From NCBI GenBank assembly GCA_026874595.1, contig JAPPUL010000055.1, positions 1 to 64,000 of the forward strand: a stretch of DNA of 64,000 nucleotides. The letters are read 5' to 3'. The DNA is from Sipunculus nudus. Lineage: Eukaryota; Annelida; Sipuncula; Golfingiida; Sipunculidae. The position numbers and the translations under genes were made by a program. Every line of letters begins with the position of its first letter. Position 1 is the stretch's first letter. This document shows positions 1 to 6,868 of the stretch, piece after piece. The notes below the pieces were generated by a model, which saw only the letters and a list, made by a program, of their open reading frames with translations, was not told the origin of the DNA and made no database searches.

Positions 1-415
1 TATCTCCAAAACTATAAACCTAATTTACATAAACTATAGCTTATTATCTTTCTCTGAGGTTTCTCCATCACATGATTAAGTCAACTGGTCTCAATCTTTG
101 GTCAGTTTATCAGTATGTTTGTCTGTTTGTCAGTTGTCCTCAATTTCACCTGCTTCCTGGTTCTTGCGTCTCACATGTAGTATTCTACTGGCCACAATTT
201 TGCAAGAATCGCTTTGTAACTTACACTTGTCATATTTCGTAATGATATCTGGAAGCCCTATGTTTATTATTCAAATAAGTCAAAGGTCAAGGTGATGGAA
301 ACATATCAACATTTTTTTTCTTCAGAACTTTGTTAATATTGATCCTATCTTTACAAACTAGGGATTATTTTCTTTCACTTTGACATTGATCGTTTATCTT
401 ACTAACTTAACCTCA
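1..415 (+). repeat. Distal part of cassette 1 (start lies outside the window)
   Basis: Corresponds to 11855-12269 of the next unit, the end of the cassette that begins at 10852. It contains a CATATCTCCAAAACTATAAA-type stretch, a TTTGTCTGTTTGTC microsatellite remnant at about 116-135 and the half-site cluster at 277-295. Short open frames here are microsatellite translations and are not called as genes. Confidence 0.85.
277..295 (+). promoter_or_regulatory. Degenerate half-site cluster (end of cassette 1)
   Basis: AAGTCA, A, AGGTCA, AGGTGA: only the middle half-site is perfect. It is a shortened relative of the clusters at 2010 and 4800. Confidence 0.35.
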
Positions 416-572
416 TTTCCGGCAAGCGCGTGACCTCTGGTCATCTAGTTTGTCTGTTTGTCTGTCTGTCTGTGTACTCTCTACAGGCCACAATTTTGCA
501 GCAATTGTCTTTAAACTTATACAGCTGGTAGACAAGAAAAAGTCCTCGGGGCCTATTGTTTTTGGGCAATAC

Positions 573-597
573 AGGTCAAAGGTCAAGGTCAAGGTCA
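573..597 (+). promoter_or_regulatory. Four AGGTCA half-sites: DR1 plus two DR0 steps (cassette 2)
   Basis: AGGTCA, one A, then AGGTCA three times without spacers. This gives a perfect DR1 (the type used by RXR, HNF4 and PPAR partners) and two TCAAGGTCA extended half-sites (the NR5A/ERR type). Receptor use is inference; the motif could simply be the core of the repeat. Confidence 0.5.
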
Positions 598-725
598 TCA
601 AAACTTCTCAAAACGGTTTTTTCTTCATATCTTTGTCACTATTAGTCGTATCTTCTTCAAACATAGCTCATTTTAAACATCATTCCAAGGCCAGTCATCT
701 GGTGTGTAGCTCTTTCAAATTTGCC

Positions 726-739
726 GTAACCATGGTTAC
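726..739. promoter_or_regulatory. CCATGG palindrome, X-box-like (cassette 2)
   Basis: GTAACCATGGTTAC, a perfect 14-bp palindrome. It resembles the RFX X-box GTTNCCATGGNAAC with one mismatch in each half. It lies 153 bp after the half-site cluster. Confidence 0.4.
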
Positions 740-881
740 GAATTTTTGGGAAAAAGTCATGATATTCGAAAATAAGGGGCCTTATTTTTCTAACTTTGGC
801 AGTTTTACAGCTAGAGAGGTCTAGTTTTTGCATCAGGTAGCATTTAACAAGTACTGCAAGATTTTATTAAGGTCTCGCGAT

Positions 882-920
882 ATCTCGTATAATATCTCGT
901 CAAACGAGATATTTCGAGAT
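882..920. repeat. Nested hairpin with TCAAA loop (cassette 2)
   Basis: ATCTCG, TAT, AATATCTCG, loop TCAAA, CGAGATATT, T, CGAGAT: a perfect 9-bp inner stem and a 6-bp outer stem. Copies lie at the unit offsets. Confidence 0.85.
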
Positions 921-1032
921 TTCAGTAATCTTGCCCTGGAGGTCACAGTTTTGCAGGAATCTTTTTGAAACTGACATATCGTGAGTCCTACACTATTATC
1001 TTGAAACCATTTTTTCCATTTTTTGAATGCAG

Positions 1033-1047
1033 CCGCTAGGTGGCGCT
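1033..1047 (+). promoter_or_regulatory. CTCF-like site, CCGCTAGGTGGCGCT
   Basis: Matches the known CTCF core, including the AGGTGGCGC form known from Drosophila CTCF. First of three sites in cassette 2. Copies lie at 12887, 24741, 36596, 48450 and 61636. Binding is inferred, not shown. Confidence 0.45.
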
Positions 1048-1160
1048 GTATGCAAACCTCCCCAACATATCTTTTTTTGGCCATATCTCCAAAACTGTGA
1101 GCCTCAATTACATAAACTATAGCTTATTTTCTTCCTCTGAGTCTTTTCTAAATCCTGGTG

Positions 1161-1187
1161 GAGTCATTTTGACTCAATCTTGAGTCA
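1161..1187. promoter_or_regulatory. Overlapping inverted AP-1-type motifs
   Basis: GAGTCA-TTT-TGACTCA-ATCT-TGAGTCA. Two perfect 7-bp AP-1/TRE motifs (1170-1176 and 1181-1187) face each other, and the first also pairs with GAGTCA at 1161. The matching places in the other cassettes are degenerate, so this is specific to cassette 2. Use by bZIP factors is inference. Confidence 0.35.
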
Positions 1188-1363
1188 CTTTGTCAGTGTG
1201 TCCGTCTGTTTCTCAGTTTTCATCAAATTCGCCTGCTTACCGGTTTTGGCGTCTGACATATAGCATTCTACAGGTCACAGTTTTGTAAGAATCCTTTTAA
1301 AACTATTACATCTTATGTCTTACACCAATATCTCGAAACTAATTTTTCATTTTCCAGAATTGG

Positions 1364-1378
1364 TCGCTAGGGGGCGGT
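1364..1378 (+). promoter_or_regulatory. CTCF-like site, TCGCTAGGGGGCGGT
   Basis: Second site of cassette 2, 331 bp after the first. Its first base departs from the CC of the consensus. Copies lie at the unit offsets (13218, 25072, 36927, 48781, 61967). Confidence 0.35.
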
Positions 1379-1684
1379 GCACTCAAACTTGCACAACATA
1401 TCATTTTTTGGCCATATCTCCAAAACTATAAACCTCATTTACATAAACTATAGCTTATTTTCTTCCTCTGGGTCTTTCCAAAAACCTGGTGTATTCATTT
1501 GGTCTCAATCTTGGGTCACTTTGTCTGTGTGTCCGTCTGTTTCTCAGTTGTCCTCAAATCCGCTTGCTTGCGTCTCACATATAGCATTCTACAGGCCACA
1601 GTTTTGAAAGAATCCTTTTAAAACTATTACATCTTATGTCTTACACTAATATCTCGAAACGGATTTTTCATTTTCCAGAATTGG

Positions 1685-1699
1685 TTGCTAGGGGGCGGT
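1685..1699 (+). promoter_or_regulatory. CTCF-like site, TTGCTAGGGGGCGGT
   Basis: Third site of cassette 2, weaker because TT replaces CC. Its TTGCTAGG form is the diagnostic variant that marks the unit 5 duplication junction at 50501. Confidence 0.3.
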
Positions 1700-2009
1700 G
1701 CACTCAAACTTGCACAACATATCATTTTTTGGCCATATCTCCAAAACTATAAACCTAATTTACATAAACTATAGCTTATATCTTTCTCTGAGGTTTCTTC
1801 ATAACATGATTAAGTCATCTGTTCACAATCTTGGGTCAGTTTGTCAGTATGTTGTCTGTTTGTCAGTTGTCCTCAATTTCGCCTGCTTCCTGGTTCTTGC
1901 GTCTCACATGTAGCATTCTACTGGCCACAGTTTTGCAGGAATCGTTTTGTAAATTACACTTGTCATATATCGTGATGATATCTGGAAGTCCTATGTTTAT
2001 TATTCAAAT

Positions 2010-2034
2010 AAGTCAAAGGTCAAGGTCAAAGTGA
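2010..2034 (+). promoter_or_regulatory. Half-site cluster (end of cassette 2)
   Basis: AAGTCA, A, AGGTCA, AGGTCA, AAGTGA: two perfect central half-sites including one TCAAGGTCA. Confidence 0.42.
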
Positions 2035-2316
2035 TCAAAATATATCAAAATCTTATTTTCTTTAGAACTTTATTAATATTGGTTCTTTCTTCACAAACTA
2101 TGGATTATTTTCTTTCACTTTGACACTGCTCGTTCATCTGACTAACTTAACCTCATTTCCGGCAAGCGCGTGACCTCTGGTCATCTAGTTTGTTTGTCTG
2201 TCTGTCTGTCTGTCTGTGTACTCTCTACAGGCCACAATTTTCCAGCAATTGCTTTCAAACTTATACAGCTGGTAGACAAGCAAAAGTCCTGGAGGCCTAT
2301 TGTTTTTGGGCATTAT

Positions 2317-2341
2317 AGGTCAAATGTCAAGGTCAAGGTCA
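2317..2341 (+). promoter_or_regulatory. Half-site cluster (cassette 3)
   Basis: AGGTCA, A, ATGTCA, AGGTCA, AGGTCA. One substitution in the second half-site breaks the DR1 but leaves two TCAAGGTCA sites. Confidence 0.45.
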
Positions 2342-2468
2342 TCAAAGGTATACAAAACGGTTTTTTGTTCATATCTGTGTTAATATTGGTCGTATCTACT
2401 TCAACAGTAGCTCATTTTAATCGTCATTCCAAGGCCTGTTTTCTGGTGTGCAGCTGACTCAATTTGCG

Positions 2469-2482
2469 GTAACCATGGTAAC
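2469..2482. promoter_or_regulatory. X-box-like site (cassette 3)
   Basis: GTAACCATGGTAAC: the right half GGTAAC is a perfect RFX half-site and the left half has one mismatch. Confidence 0.45.
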
Positions 2483-2606
2483 GCATTTTTGGGGAAAAGT
2501 GCTGATATTTTTCTAAATTTGTCAGTTTTAAAGCTACAGAGGTCTAGTTTTTTGCTTCAGGTTGCATTCACCTAGTACTACAAGATTCTATTAAGAGTCT
2601 CGCAAT

Positions 2607-2645
2607 ATCTCGTATAATATCTCGTCAAACGAGATATTTCGAGAT
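2607..2645. repeat. Nested hairpin with TCAAA loop (cassette 3)
   Basis: Same 39-nt inverted repeat as at 882-920, in a different cassette background. Duplicated in unit 5. Confidence 0.85.
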
Positions 2646-2756
2646 TTCAGTAATCTTACCCTGGAGGCCACAGTTTTGCAGGAATCTTTTTGAAACTGGC
2701 ATATCTTAAGTCCTACACTATTATCTCGAAATCAATTTTTCATTTTTTTAATTCGG

Positions 2757-2771
2757 CCGCTAGGGGGCGCT
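2757..2771 (+). promoter_or_regulatory. CTCF-like site, CCGCTAGGGGGCGCT
   Basis: One of the closest matches: it differs from CCASYAGRKGGCRSY only at the third base. First site of cassette 3. Copies lie at 14611, 26465, 38320, 50174, 51573 (duplication) and 63360. Confidence 0.5.
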
Positions 2772-3083
2772 GGGTGCAAACCTCTCCAACATATCATGTT
2801 TTGGCAATATCTCCAAAATTATAAGCCTCAATTACAAAAACTATAGTTTATTTTTTTCCTCTAAGTCTTCTTCATGAACTCGTTTAGTCATCTGGTCTCA
2901 ATCTTGTGTCACTTTGTCTGTGTGTCTGTTTCTCAGTTGTCCTCAAATCCGCTTGCTTGCCGGTTCTTGCGTCTCACATATAGCATTCTACAGGCCACAG
3001 TTTTGAAAGAATCTTTTTAAAACTATTACATCTTATGTCTTACACTAATATCTCGAAACGGATTTTTCATTTTCCAGAATTGG

Positions 3084-3098
3084 CCGCTAGGGGGCGGT
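3084..3098 (+). promoter_or_regulatory. CTCF-like site, CCGCTAGGGGGCGGT
   Basis: Second site of cassette 3, preceded by TGG as in the vertebrate TGGCCACCAGGGGGCGCTA-type consensus. Copies lie at the unit offsets, including 51900 and 63687. Confidence 0.45.
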
Positions 3099-3410
3099 GC
3101 ACTCAAACTTCCACAACATATTATTTTTTGGCCATATCTCCAAAACTATTAACCTTAATCACATAAACTATAGCTTATTATCTTCCTCTGAGGTTTCTCC
3201 ATCACATGATTAAGTCAACTGGTCTCAATCTTGGGTCAATTTGTCAGTATGTTTGTCTGTTTTTCAGTTGTCCTCAATTTCGCCTGCTTCCTGGTTCTTG
3301 CGTCTCACATGTAGCATTCTACTGGCCACAGTTTTCCAGGAATCGTTTTGTAAATTACACTTGTCATATATCGTGATGATATCTGGAAGTCCTATGTTTA
3401 TTATTCAAAT

Positions 3411-3435
3411 AAGTCAGAGGTCAAGGTCAAGGTGA
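3411..3435 (+). promoter_or_regulatory. Half-site cluster (end of cassette 3)
   Basis: AAGTCA, G, AGGTCA, AGGTCA, AGGTGA. Confidence 0.42.
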
Positions 3436-3709
3436 TCAAAATATATCAAAATCTTATTTACTTTAGAACTTTGTTAATATTGGTTCTTTCTTCACAAACT
3501 ATGGATTATTTTCTTTCACTTTGACACTGCTCGTTCATCTGACAAATTTTACATCATTTCCGGCAAGCGCGTGACCTCAGGTCATCTAGTCTGTCTGTCT
3601 GTCTGTCTGTGTACTCTCTACAGGCCACAATTTTCCAGCAATTGCTTTCAAACTTATACAGCTGGTAGACAAGCAAAAGTCCTGGAGGCCTATTGTTTTT
3701 GGGCATTAT

Positions 3710-3734
3710 AGGTCAAATGTCAAGGTCAAGGTCA
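3710..3734 (+). promoter_or_regulatory. Half-site cluster (cassette 4)
   Basis: AGGTCA, A, ATGTCA, AGGTCA, AGGTCA, as in cassette 3. Confidence 0.45.
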
Positions 3735-3861
3735 TCAAAAGTATACAAAACGGTTTTTTGTTCATATCTGTGTTAATATTGGTCGTATCTACTTCAACAG
3801 TAGCTCATTTTTATCGTCATTCCAAGGCCTGTTTTCTGGTATGTAGCTGACTCAATTTGCG

Positions 3862-3875
3862 GTAACCATGGTAAC
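3862..3875. promoter_or_regulatory. X-box-like site (cassette 4)
   Basis: GTAACCATGGTAAC, identical to the site at 2469. Confidence 0.45.
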
Positions 3876-3999
3876 GCATTTTTGGGGAAAAGTGCTGATA
3901 TTTTTCTAAATTTGTCAGTTTTAAAGCTACAGAGGTCTAGTTTTTTGCTTCAGGTAGCATTCACCTAGTACTACAAGATTCTATTAAGAGTCTCGCAAT

Positions 4000-4038
4000 A
4001 TCTCGTATAATATCTCGTCAAACGAGATATTTCGAGAT
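4000..4038. repeat. Nested hairpin with TCAAA loop (cassette 4)
   Basis: Same 39-nt inverted repeat as at 882-920. Confidence 0.85.
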
Positions 4039-4149
4039 TTCAGTAATCTTGCCCTGGAGGCCACAGTTTTGCAGGAATCTTTTTGAAACTGGCATATCTT
4101 AAGTCCTACACTATTATCTCGAAATCAATTTTTCATTTTTTTAATTCGG

Positions 4150-4164
4150 CCGCTAGGGGGCGCT
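4150..4164 (+). promoter_or_regulatory. CTCF-like site, CCGCTAGGGGGCGCT
   Basis: First site of cassette 4, identical to the one at 2757. Copies lie at the unit offsets. Confidence 0.5.
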
Positions 4165-4480
4165 GGGTGCAAACCTCTCCAACATATCATGTTTTGGCAA
4201 TATCTCCAAAATTATAAGCCTCAATTACAAAAACTATAGTGTATTTTTTTCCTCTAAGTCTTCTTCATGAACTCGTTTAGTCATCTGGTCTCAATCTTGT
4301 GTCACTTTGTCTGTGTGTCCGTCTGTTTCTCAGTTGTCCTCAAATCCGCTTGCTTGCCGGTTCTTGCGTCTCACATATAGCATTCTACAGGACACAGTTT
4401 TGAAAGAATCTTTTTAAAACTATTACATCTTCTGTCTTACACTAATATCTCGAAACTGATTTTTTATTTTCCAGAATTGG

Positions 4481-4495
4481 CCGCTAGGGGGCGGT
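4481..4495 (+). promoter_or_regulatory. CTCF-like site, CCGCTAGGGGGCGGT
   Basis: Second site of cassette 4, identical to the one at 3084. Copies lie at the unit offsets. Confidence 0.45.
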
Positions 4496-4799
4496 GCACT
4501 CAAACTTGCACAACATATCATTTTTTGGCCATATCTCCAAAACTATTAACCTCATTTACATAAACTATAGCTTATTATCTTCCTCTTAGGTTTCTTCATA
4601 ACATGATTAAGTCATCTGTTCTCAATCTTGGGTCAGTATGTTTGTCTGTTTGTCAGTTGTCCTCAATTTCGCCTGCTTCCTGGTTCTTGCGTCTATCATG
4701 TAGCATTCTACTGGCCACAGTTTTGCAGGAATCGTTTTGTAAATTACACTTGTCATATATCGTGATGATATGTGGAAGTCCTATGTTTATTATTCAAAT

Positions 4800-4824
4800 A
4801 AGTCAAAGGTCAAGGTCAAGGTGA
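4800..4824 (+). promoter_or_regulatory. Half-site cluster (end of cassette 4)
   Basis: AAGTCA, A, AGGTCA, AGGTCA, AGGTGA. Confidence 0.42.
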
Positions 4825-4944
4825 TCAAAATATATCAAAATCTTATTTTCTTTAGAACTTTGTTAATATTGGTTCTTTCCTCACAAACTATGGATTATTT
4901 TCTTTCACTTTGACACTGCTCGTTCATCTGACTAATTTTACATC

Positions 4945-4997
4945 ATTTCCGGCAAGCGCGTGACCTCAGGTCATCTAGTTTGTTGCTTGCCGGAAAT
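4945..4997. repeat. 13-bp perfect inverted repeat at the cassette 5 entry
   Basis: ATTTCCGGCAAGC (4945-4957) is the exact reverse complement of GCTTGCCGGAAAT (4985-4997), with a 27-bp spacer. The cassette-start sequence and the hairpin array therefore share a common element in opposite orientation. It competes with the internal hairpin of the first 68-bp copy. Confidence 0.85.
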
Positions 4998-5194
4998 CTT
5001 CGATTTCTGCAAGCAGGTTGGTCAGTCGCGGATGTCTGTTTGTCTGTTTGTTGCTTGCCGGAAATCTTCGATTTCTGCAAGCAGGTTGGTCAGTCGCGGA
5101 TGTCTGTTTGTCTGTTTGTTTGTTGCTTGCCGGAAATCTTCGATTTCTGCAAGCAGGTTGGTCAGTCGCGGATGTCTGTTTGTCTGTTTGTTTG
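4983..5194 (+). repeat. Hairpin-bearing 68/72-bp tandem array, three copies (unit 1)
   Basis: Copies start at 4983, 5051 and 5123 (periods 68 and 72; the 4-bp difference is one TGTT step). Each has a 32-nt hairpin, TGCTTGC-CG-GAAATC-TTC-GATTTC-T-GCAAGCA (4984-5015 in the first copy), with stems of 7 and 6 bp, followed by a GCGGATGTCTGTTTGTCTG-type tail. The tail accounts for the variable length. Both strands are open in several frames here, purely because of the repeat. Confidence 0.93.
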
Positions 5195-5310
5195 TTTGTC
5201 TGTCTGTCTGTGTACTCTCTACAGGCCACAATTTTCCAGCAATTGCTTTCAAACTTATACAGCTGGTAGACAAGCAAAAGTCCTGGAGGCCTATTGTTTT
5301 TGGGCATTAT

Positions 5311-5335
5311 AGGTCAAATGTCAAGGTCAAGGTCA
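5311..5335 (+). promoter_or_regulatory. Half-site cluster (cassette 5)
   Basis: AGGTCA, A, ATGTCA, AGGTCA, AGGTCA, as in cassettes 3 and 4. Confidence 0.45.
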
Positions 5336-5462
5336 TCAAAAGTATACAAAACGGTTTTTTGTTCATATCTGTGTTAATATTGGTCGTATCTACTTCAACA
5401 GTAGCTCATTTTAATCGTCATTCCAAGGCCTGTTTTCTGATGTGTAGCTGACTCAATTTGCG

Positions 5463-5476
5463 GTAACCATGGTTAC
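5463..5476. promoter_or_regulatory. CCATGG palindrome, X-box-like (cassette 5)
   Basis: GTAACCATGGTTAC, the perfect palindrome form. It is the last well-kept motif before cassette 5 decays. Confidence 0.4.
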
Positions 5477-5603
5477 GCAATTTTTTGGGAGGAATCATGG
5501 AATTTCATGATATTTTTCAAATTTGCATCAATCGTACTGATTCTGAGATATTTTATGTAACACAAGAATATCTCGAAATTTTTTTTTCAGATTTTGGAAA
5601 TGG

Positions 5604-5618
5604 CCGCCAGGGGGCGTT
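5604..5618 (+). promoter_or_regulatory. CTCF-like site, CCGCCAGGGGGCGTT
   Basis: Lies in the older, diverged cassette 5. With the TGG before it, it agrees with the vertebrate 19-bp consensus at 16 of 19 positions. Survival of the core in sequence that has otherwise drifted is worth noting. Confidence 0.5.
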
Positions 5619-5922
5619 GCAGATGAAAAAACATGCAAATTTGTTTTGGTGCTATACCTCCAGAACTATTAAACATTGGGCCATTTCCATCACAGCACCT
5701 TCAACTGGGGTCCATGGGCTTATTTTTGCGCATAGGTGTCAAAGTGCGCTATTGCCAGATTTCTCTATTTTTGGGGTAAAACTTTTGAATTTTGAAAATA
5801 TGCAGTTTTCAGCTTCTAACTCTGTCAGTTTTTATGCTGGAGAGGTCAATTTTTTTGCATCTTGTAGCCCTTGGTGAGTTCTCGGTGATCCAATCAAAAT
5901 TCTTGCAAAATCTCGCACCGTT

Positions 5923-5937
5923 TCTCGTCAAACGAGA
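5923..5937. repeat. Reduced TCAAA-loop hairpin (cassette 5)
   Basis: TCTCG, loop TCAAA, CGAGA: the loop and the five nearest base pairs survive, while the outer arms have drifted. Confidence 0.75.
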
Positions 5938-6059
5938 GTCTTCGAGATTTCATTAAATATGACCTACAGGTTGCATTTTTTTAACAATGGCTTTGAAATT
6001 GATATATTTTGTGTTATTTATAAATATCTCGAAATCAGTTTTTCATTTTTTGGAAATAG

Positions 6060-6074
6060 CCACCAGGGGGCGTG
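6060..6074 (+). promoter_or_regulatory. CTCF-like site, CCACCAGGGGGCGTG
   Basis: Second site of decayed cassette 5. It has the canonical CCACCAGGGGGCG core, while its flanks differ widely from those in cassettes 1-4. Confidence 0.5.
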
Positions 6075-6206
6075 GCACCTGAAACACTGTAACATATCAT
6101 TTTTCTGCAATATCTAAAATAATTTTAAACATGGCACAATTTTTATCGTTGTATCTTAAACTAGGAACATTGGCTTATTCCTCCGCACATGTAGCTTTGT
6201 GCTGCC

Positions 6207-6220
6207 GTTACCATGGTTAC
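6207..6220. promoter_or_regulatory. X-box-like site in the decayed layer
   Basis: GTTACCATGGTTAC: the left half GTTACC is a perfect RFX half-site. Kept although the flanks no longer align well with cassettes 1-4. Confidence 0.45.
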
Positions 6221-6375
6221 CAAATTTTGGGGTTAAACTTGACAATCTGTAAATAATAAGTTTTTTGCTTCTATCTCGGTTGATATTTATACTACAAGGG
6301 TCTAGTTTTCTGCATGAGGTAGCATTCCCTTGCCTCTAATGCAGTTAATTGCAAGTCTCGTAGAATCTCGCTCTG

Positions 6376-6868
6376 TTTTCCGTCAAACGAGAAATTACGA
6401 GATTTCACAGAAATGCTTATAATTCGGTCACCTTTTCGGCTAAAGAGGAGCAGTTTTCAGCATTTTGTTGCATTTTGGAAGCTTAACATGATAATAACTT
6501 ACATCTCGCCACATCTCGTATCATCTCCCGCCAAACGAGAATATTCGAGAATTCGAACAAATGTGCATATCTCTGTCATTTTAATGCCAGAGATTTTTTT
6601 TTCTATTGTTCAAGATTCACTTGACTAGTTTGAAGTGACAAAATTGAATATCTCGTCATATCTCGCACCATTTCTTGTCAAACGAGAACATGGGACCATT
6701 CAAAGATACGCCTATAATTCTGTTATTTAAATGCTGAAGACCTTTAGTTTTCAGCATTCGATAGCGTCTAACACTCTCGGTCACATCTCGATAATATTGT
6801 AAGTTTCGTCAAATCTGGGATCGTTTTTTCTTCAAATAAAAAAGTGCATGCTATTGCCGTGACCATAA
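6376..6868. repeat. Decayed tandem repeat with TCAAA-type loops, period about 147 bp
   Basis: Loop-equivalent sequences lie at 6383 (TCAAA), 6531 (CCAAA), 6678 (TCAAA) and 6809 (TCAAA), spaced 148, 147 and 131 bp. Each of the first three is followed by CGAGA, with partial pairing upstream including a G-T pair at 6678. Between them recur CTGTCAT/TTTTAATGC and CAGTTTTCAGCATT-like words. This looks like the oldest copies of the family. Confidence 0.6.

Larger units (their letters stand above)
416..2155 (+). repeat. Cassette 2 (1740 bp), with three CTCF-like monomers
   Basis: Begins at TTTCCGGCAAGCGCGTGACC. The order is TCTG microsatellite (about 447-472), half-site cluster (573-597), CCATGG palindrome (726-739), nested TCAAA-loop hairpin (882-920), CTCF-like sites at 1033, 1364 and 1685, then a second half-site cluster (2010-2034). 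It is longer than its sisters because it has three monomers of about 325 bp where they have two; the extra monomer spans 321 bp (1364 to 1685). Copies of the cassette lie at the unit offsets. No coding function is seen. Confidence 0.9.
2156..3556 (+). repeat. Cassette 3 (1401 bp)
   Basis: Same motif order as cassette 2: microsatellite (about 2190-2218), half-site cluster (2317-2341), CCATGG palindrome (2469-2482), hairpin (2607-2645), CTCF-like sites at 2757 and 3084, half-site cluster (3411-3435). The 1685 and 3084 monomers, 1399 bp apart, are the pair that recombined to make the duplication in unit 5. Confidence 0.9.
3557..4945 (+). repeat. Cassette 4 (1389 bp)
   Basis: Closest to cassette 3. 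It contains a microsatellite (about 3588-3612), half-site cluster (3710-3734), CCATGG palindrome (3862-3875), hairpin (4000-4038), CTCF-like sites at 4150 and 4481, and a second half-site cluster (4800-4824). Distances between motifs match cassette 3 to within a few bases, so the two probably arose by duplication. Confidence 0.9.
4946..6868 (+). repeat. Cassette 5, chimeric and decayed
   Basis: Starts like the other cassettes but carries the 68/72-bp hairpin array at 4983-5194. The half-site cluster (5311-5335) and palindrome (5463-5476) are well kept. From about 5480 the sequence diverges from cassettes 1-4 while keeping the family marks: CTCF-like sites at 5604 and 6060, a palindrome at 6207 and degenerate TCAAA-loop hairpins. 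This looks like an older layer of the same repeat family. A 130-codon open frame at 5485-5877 is kept in every unit only because the units are near-identical, and I do not call it a gene. Confidence 0.8.

Noticed and set aside
450-824. 124-codon open frame and its relatives at the start of each cassette
   Set aside because: The frame is made of the TCTG tract plus the AGGTCA cluster (reading as VKVKV). The sister cassettes differ in length and stop position, unlike a conserved protein.
4983-5194. CRISPR-like look: palindromic repeats with spacers
   Set aside because: Only two or three copies, spacers that are the same low-complexity tail, and a clearly eukaryotic satellite context without cas genes.
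4960-5451. Longest open frame (163 codons), rich in Cys, Leu, Ser and Val, with counterparts open on both strands
   Set aside because: It runs through the 68/72-bp hairpin array and TCTG/TGTT microsatellite, which lack stops in several frames on both strands. There is no recognisable domain, and length changes in unit 5 break it without consequence.
5485-5877. 130-codon open frame kept in all five units
   Set aside because: Units are near-identical, so persistence carries no information. The sequence spans the CTCF-like core and the hairpin-family flank, and T or G at 5581 changes an amino acid freely.
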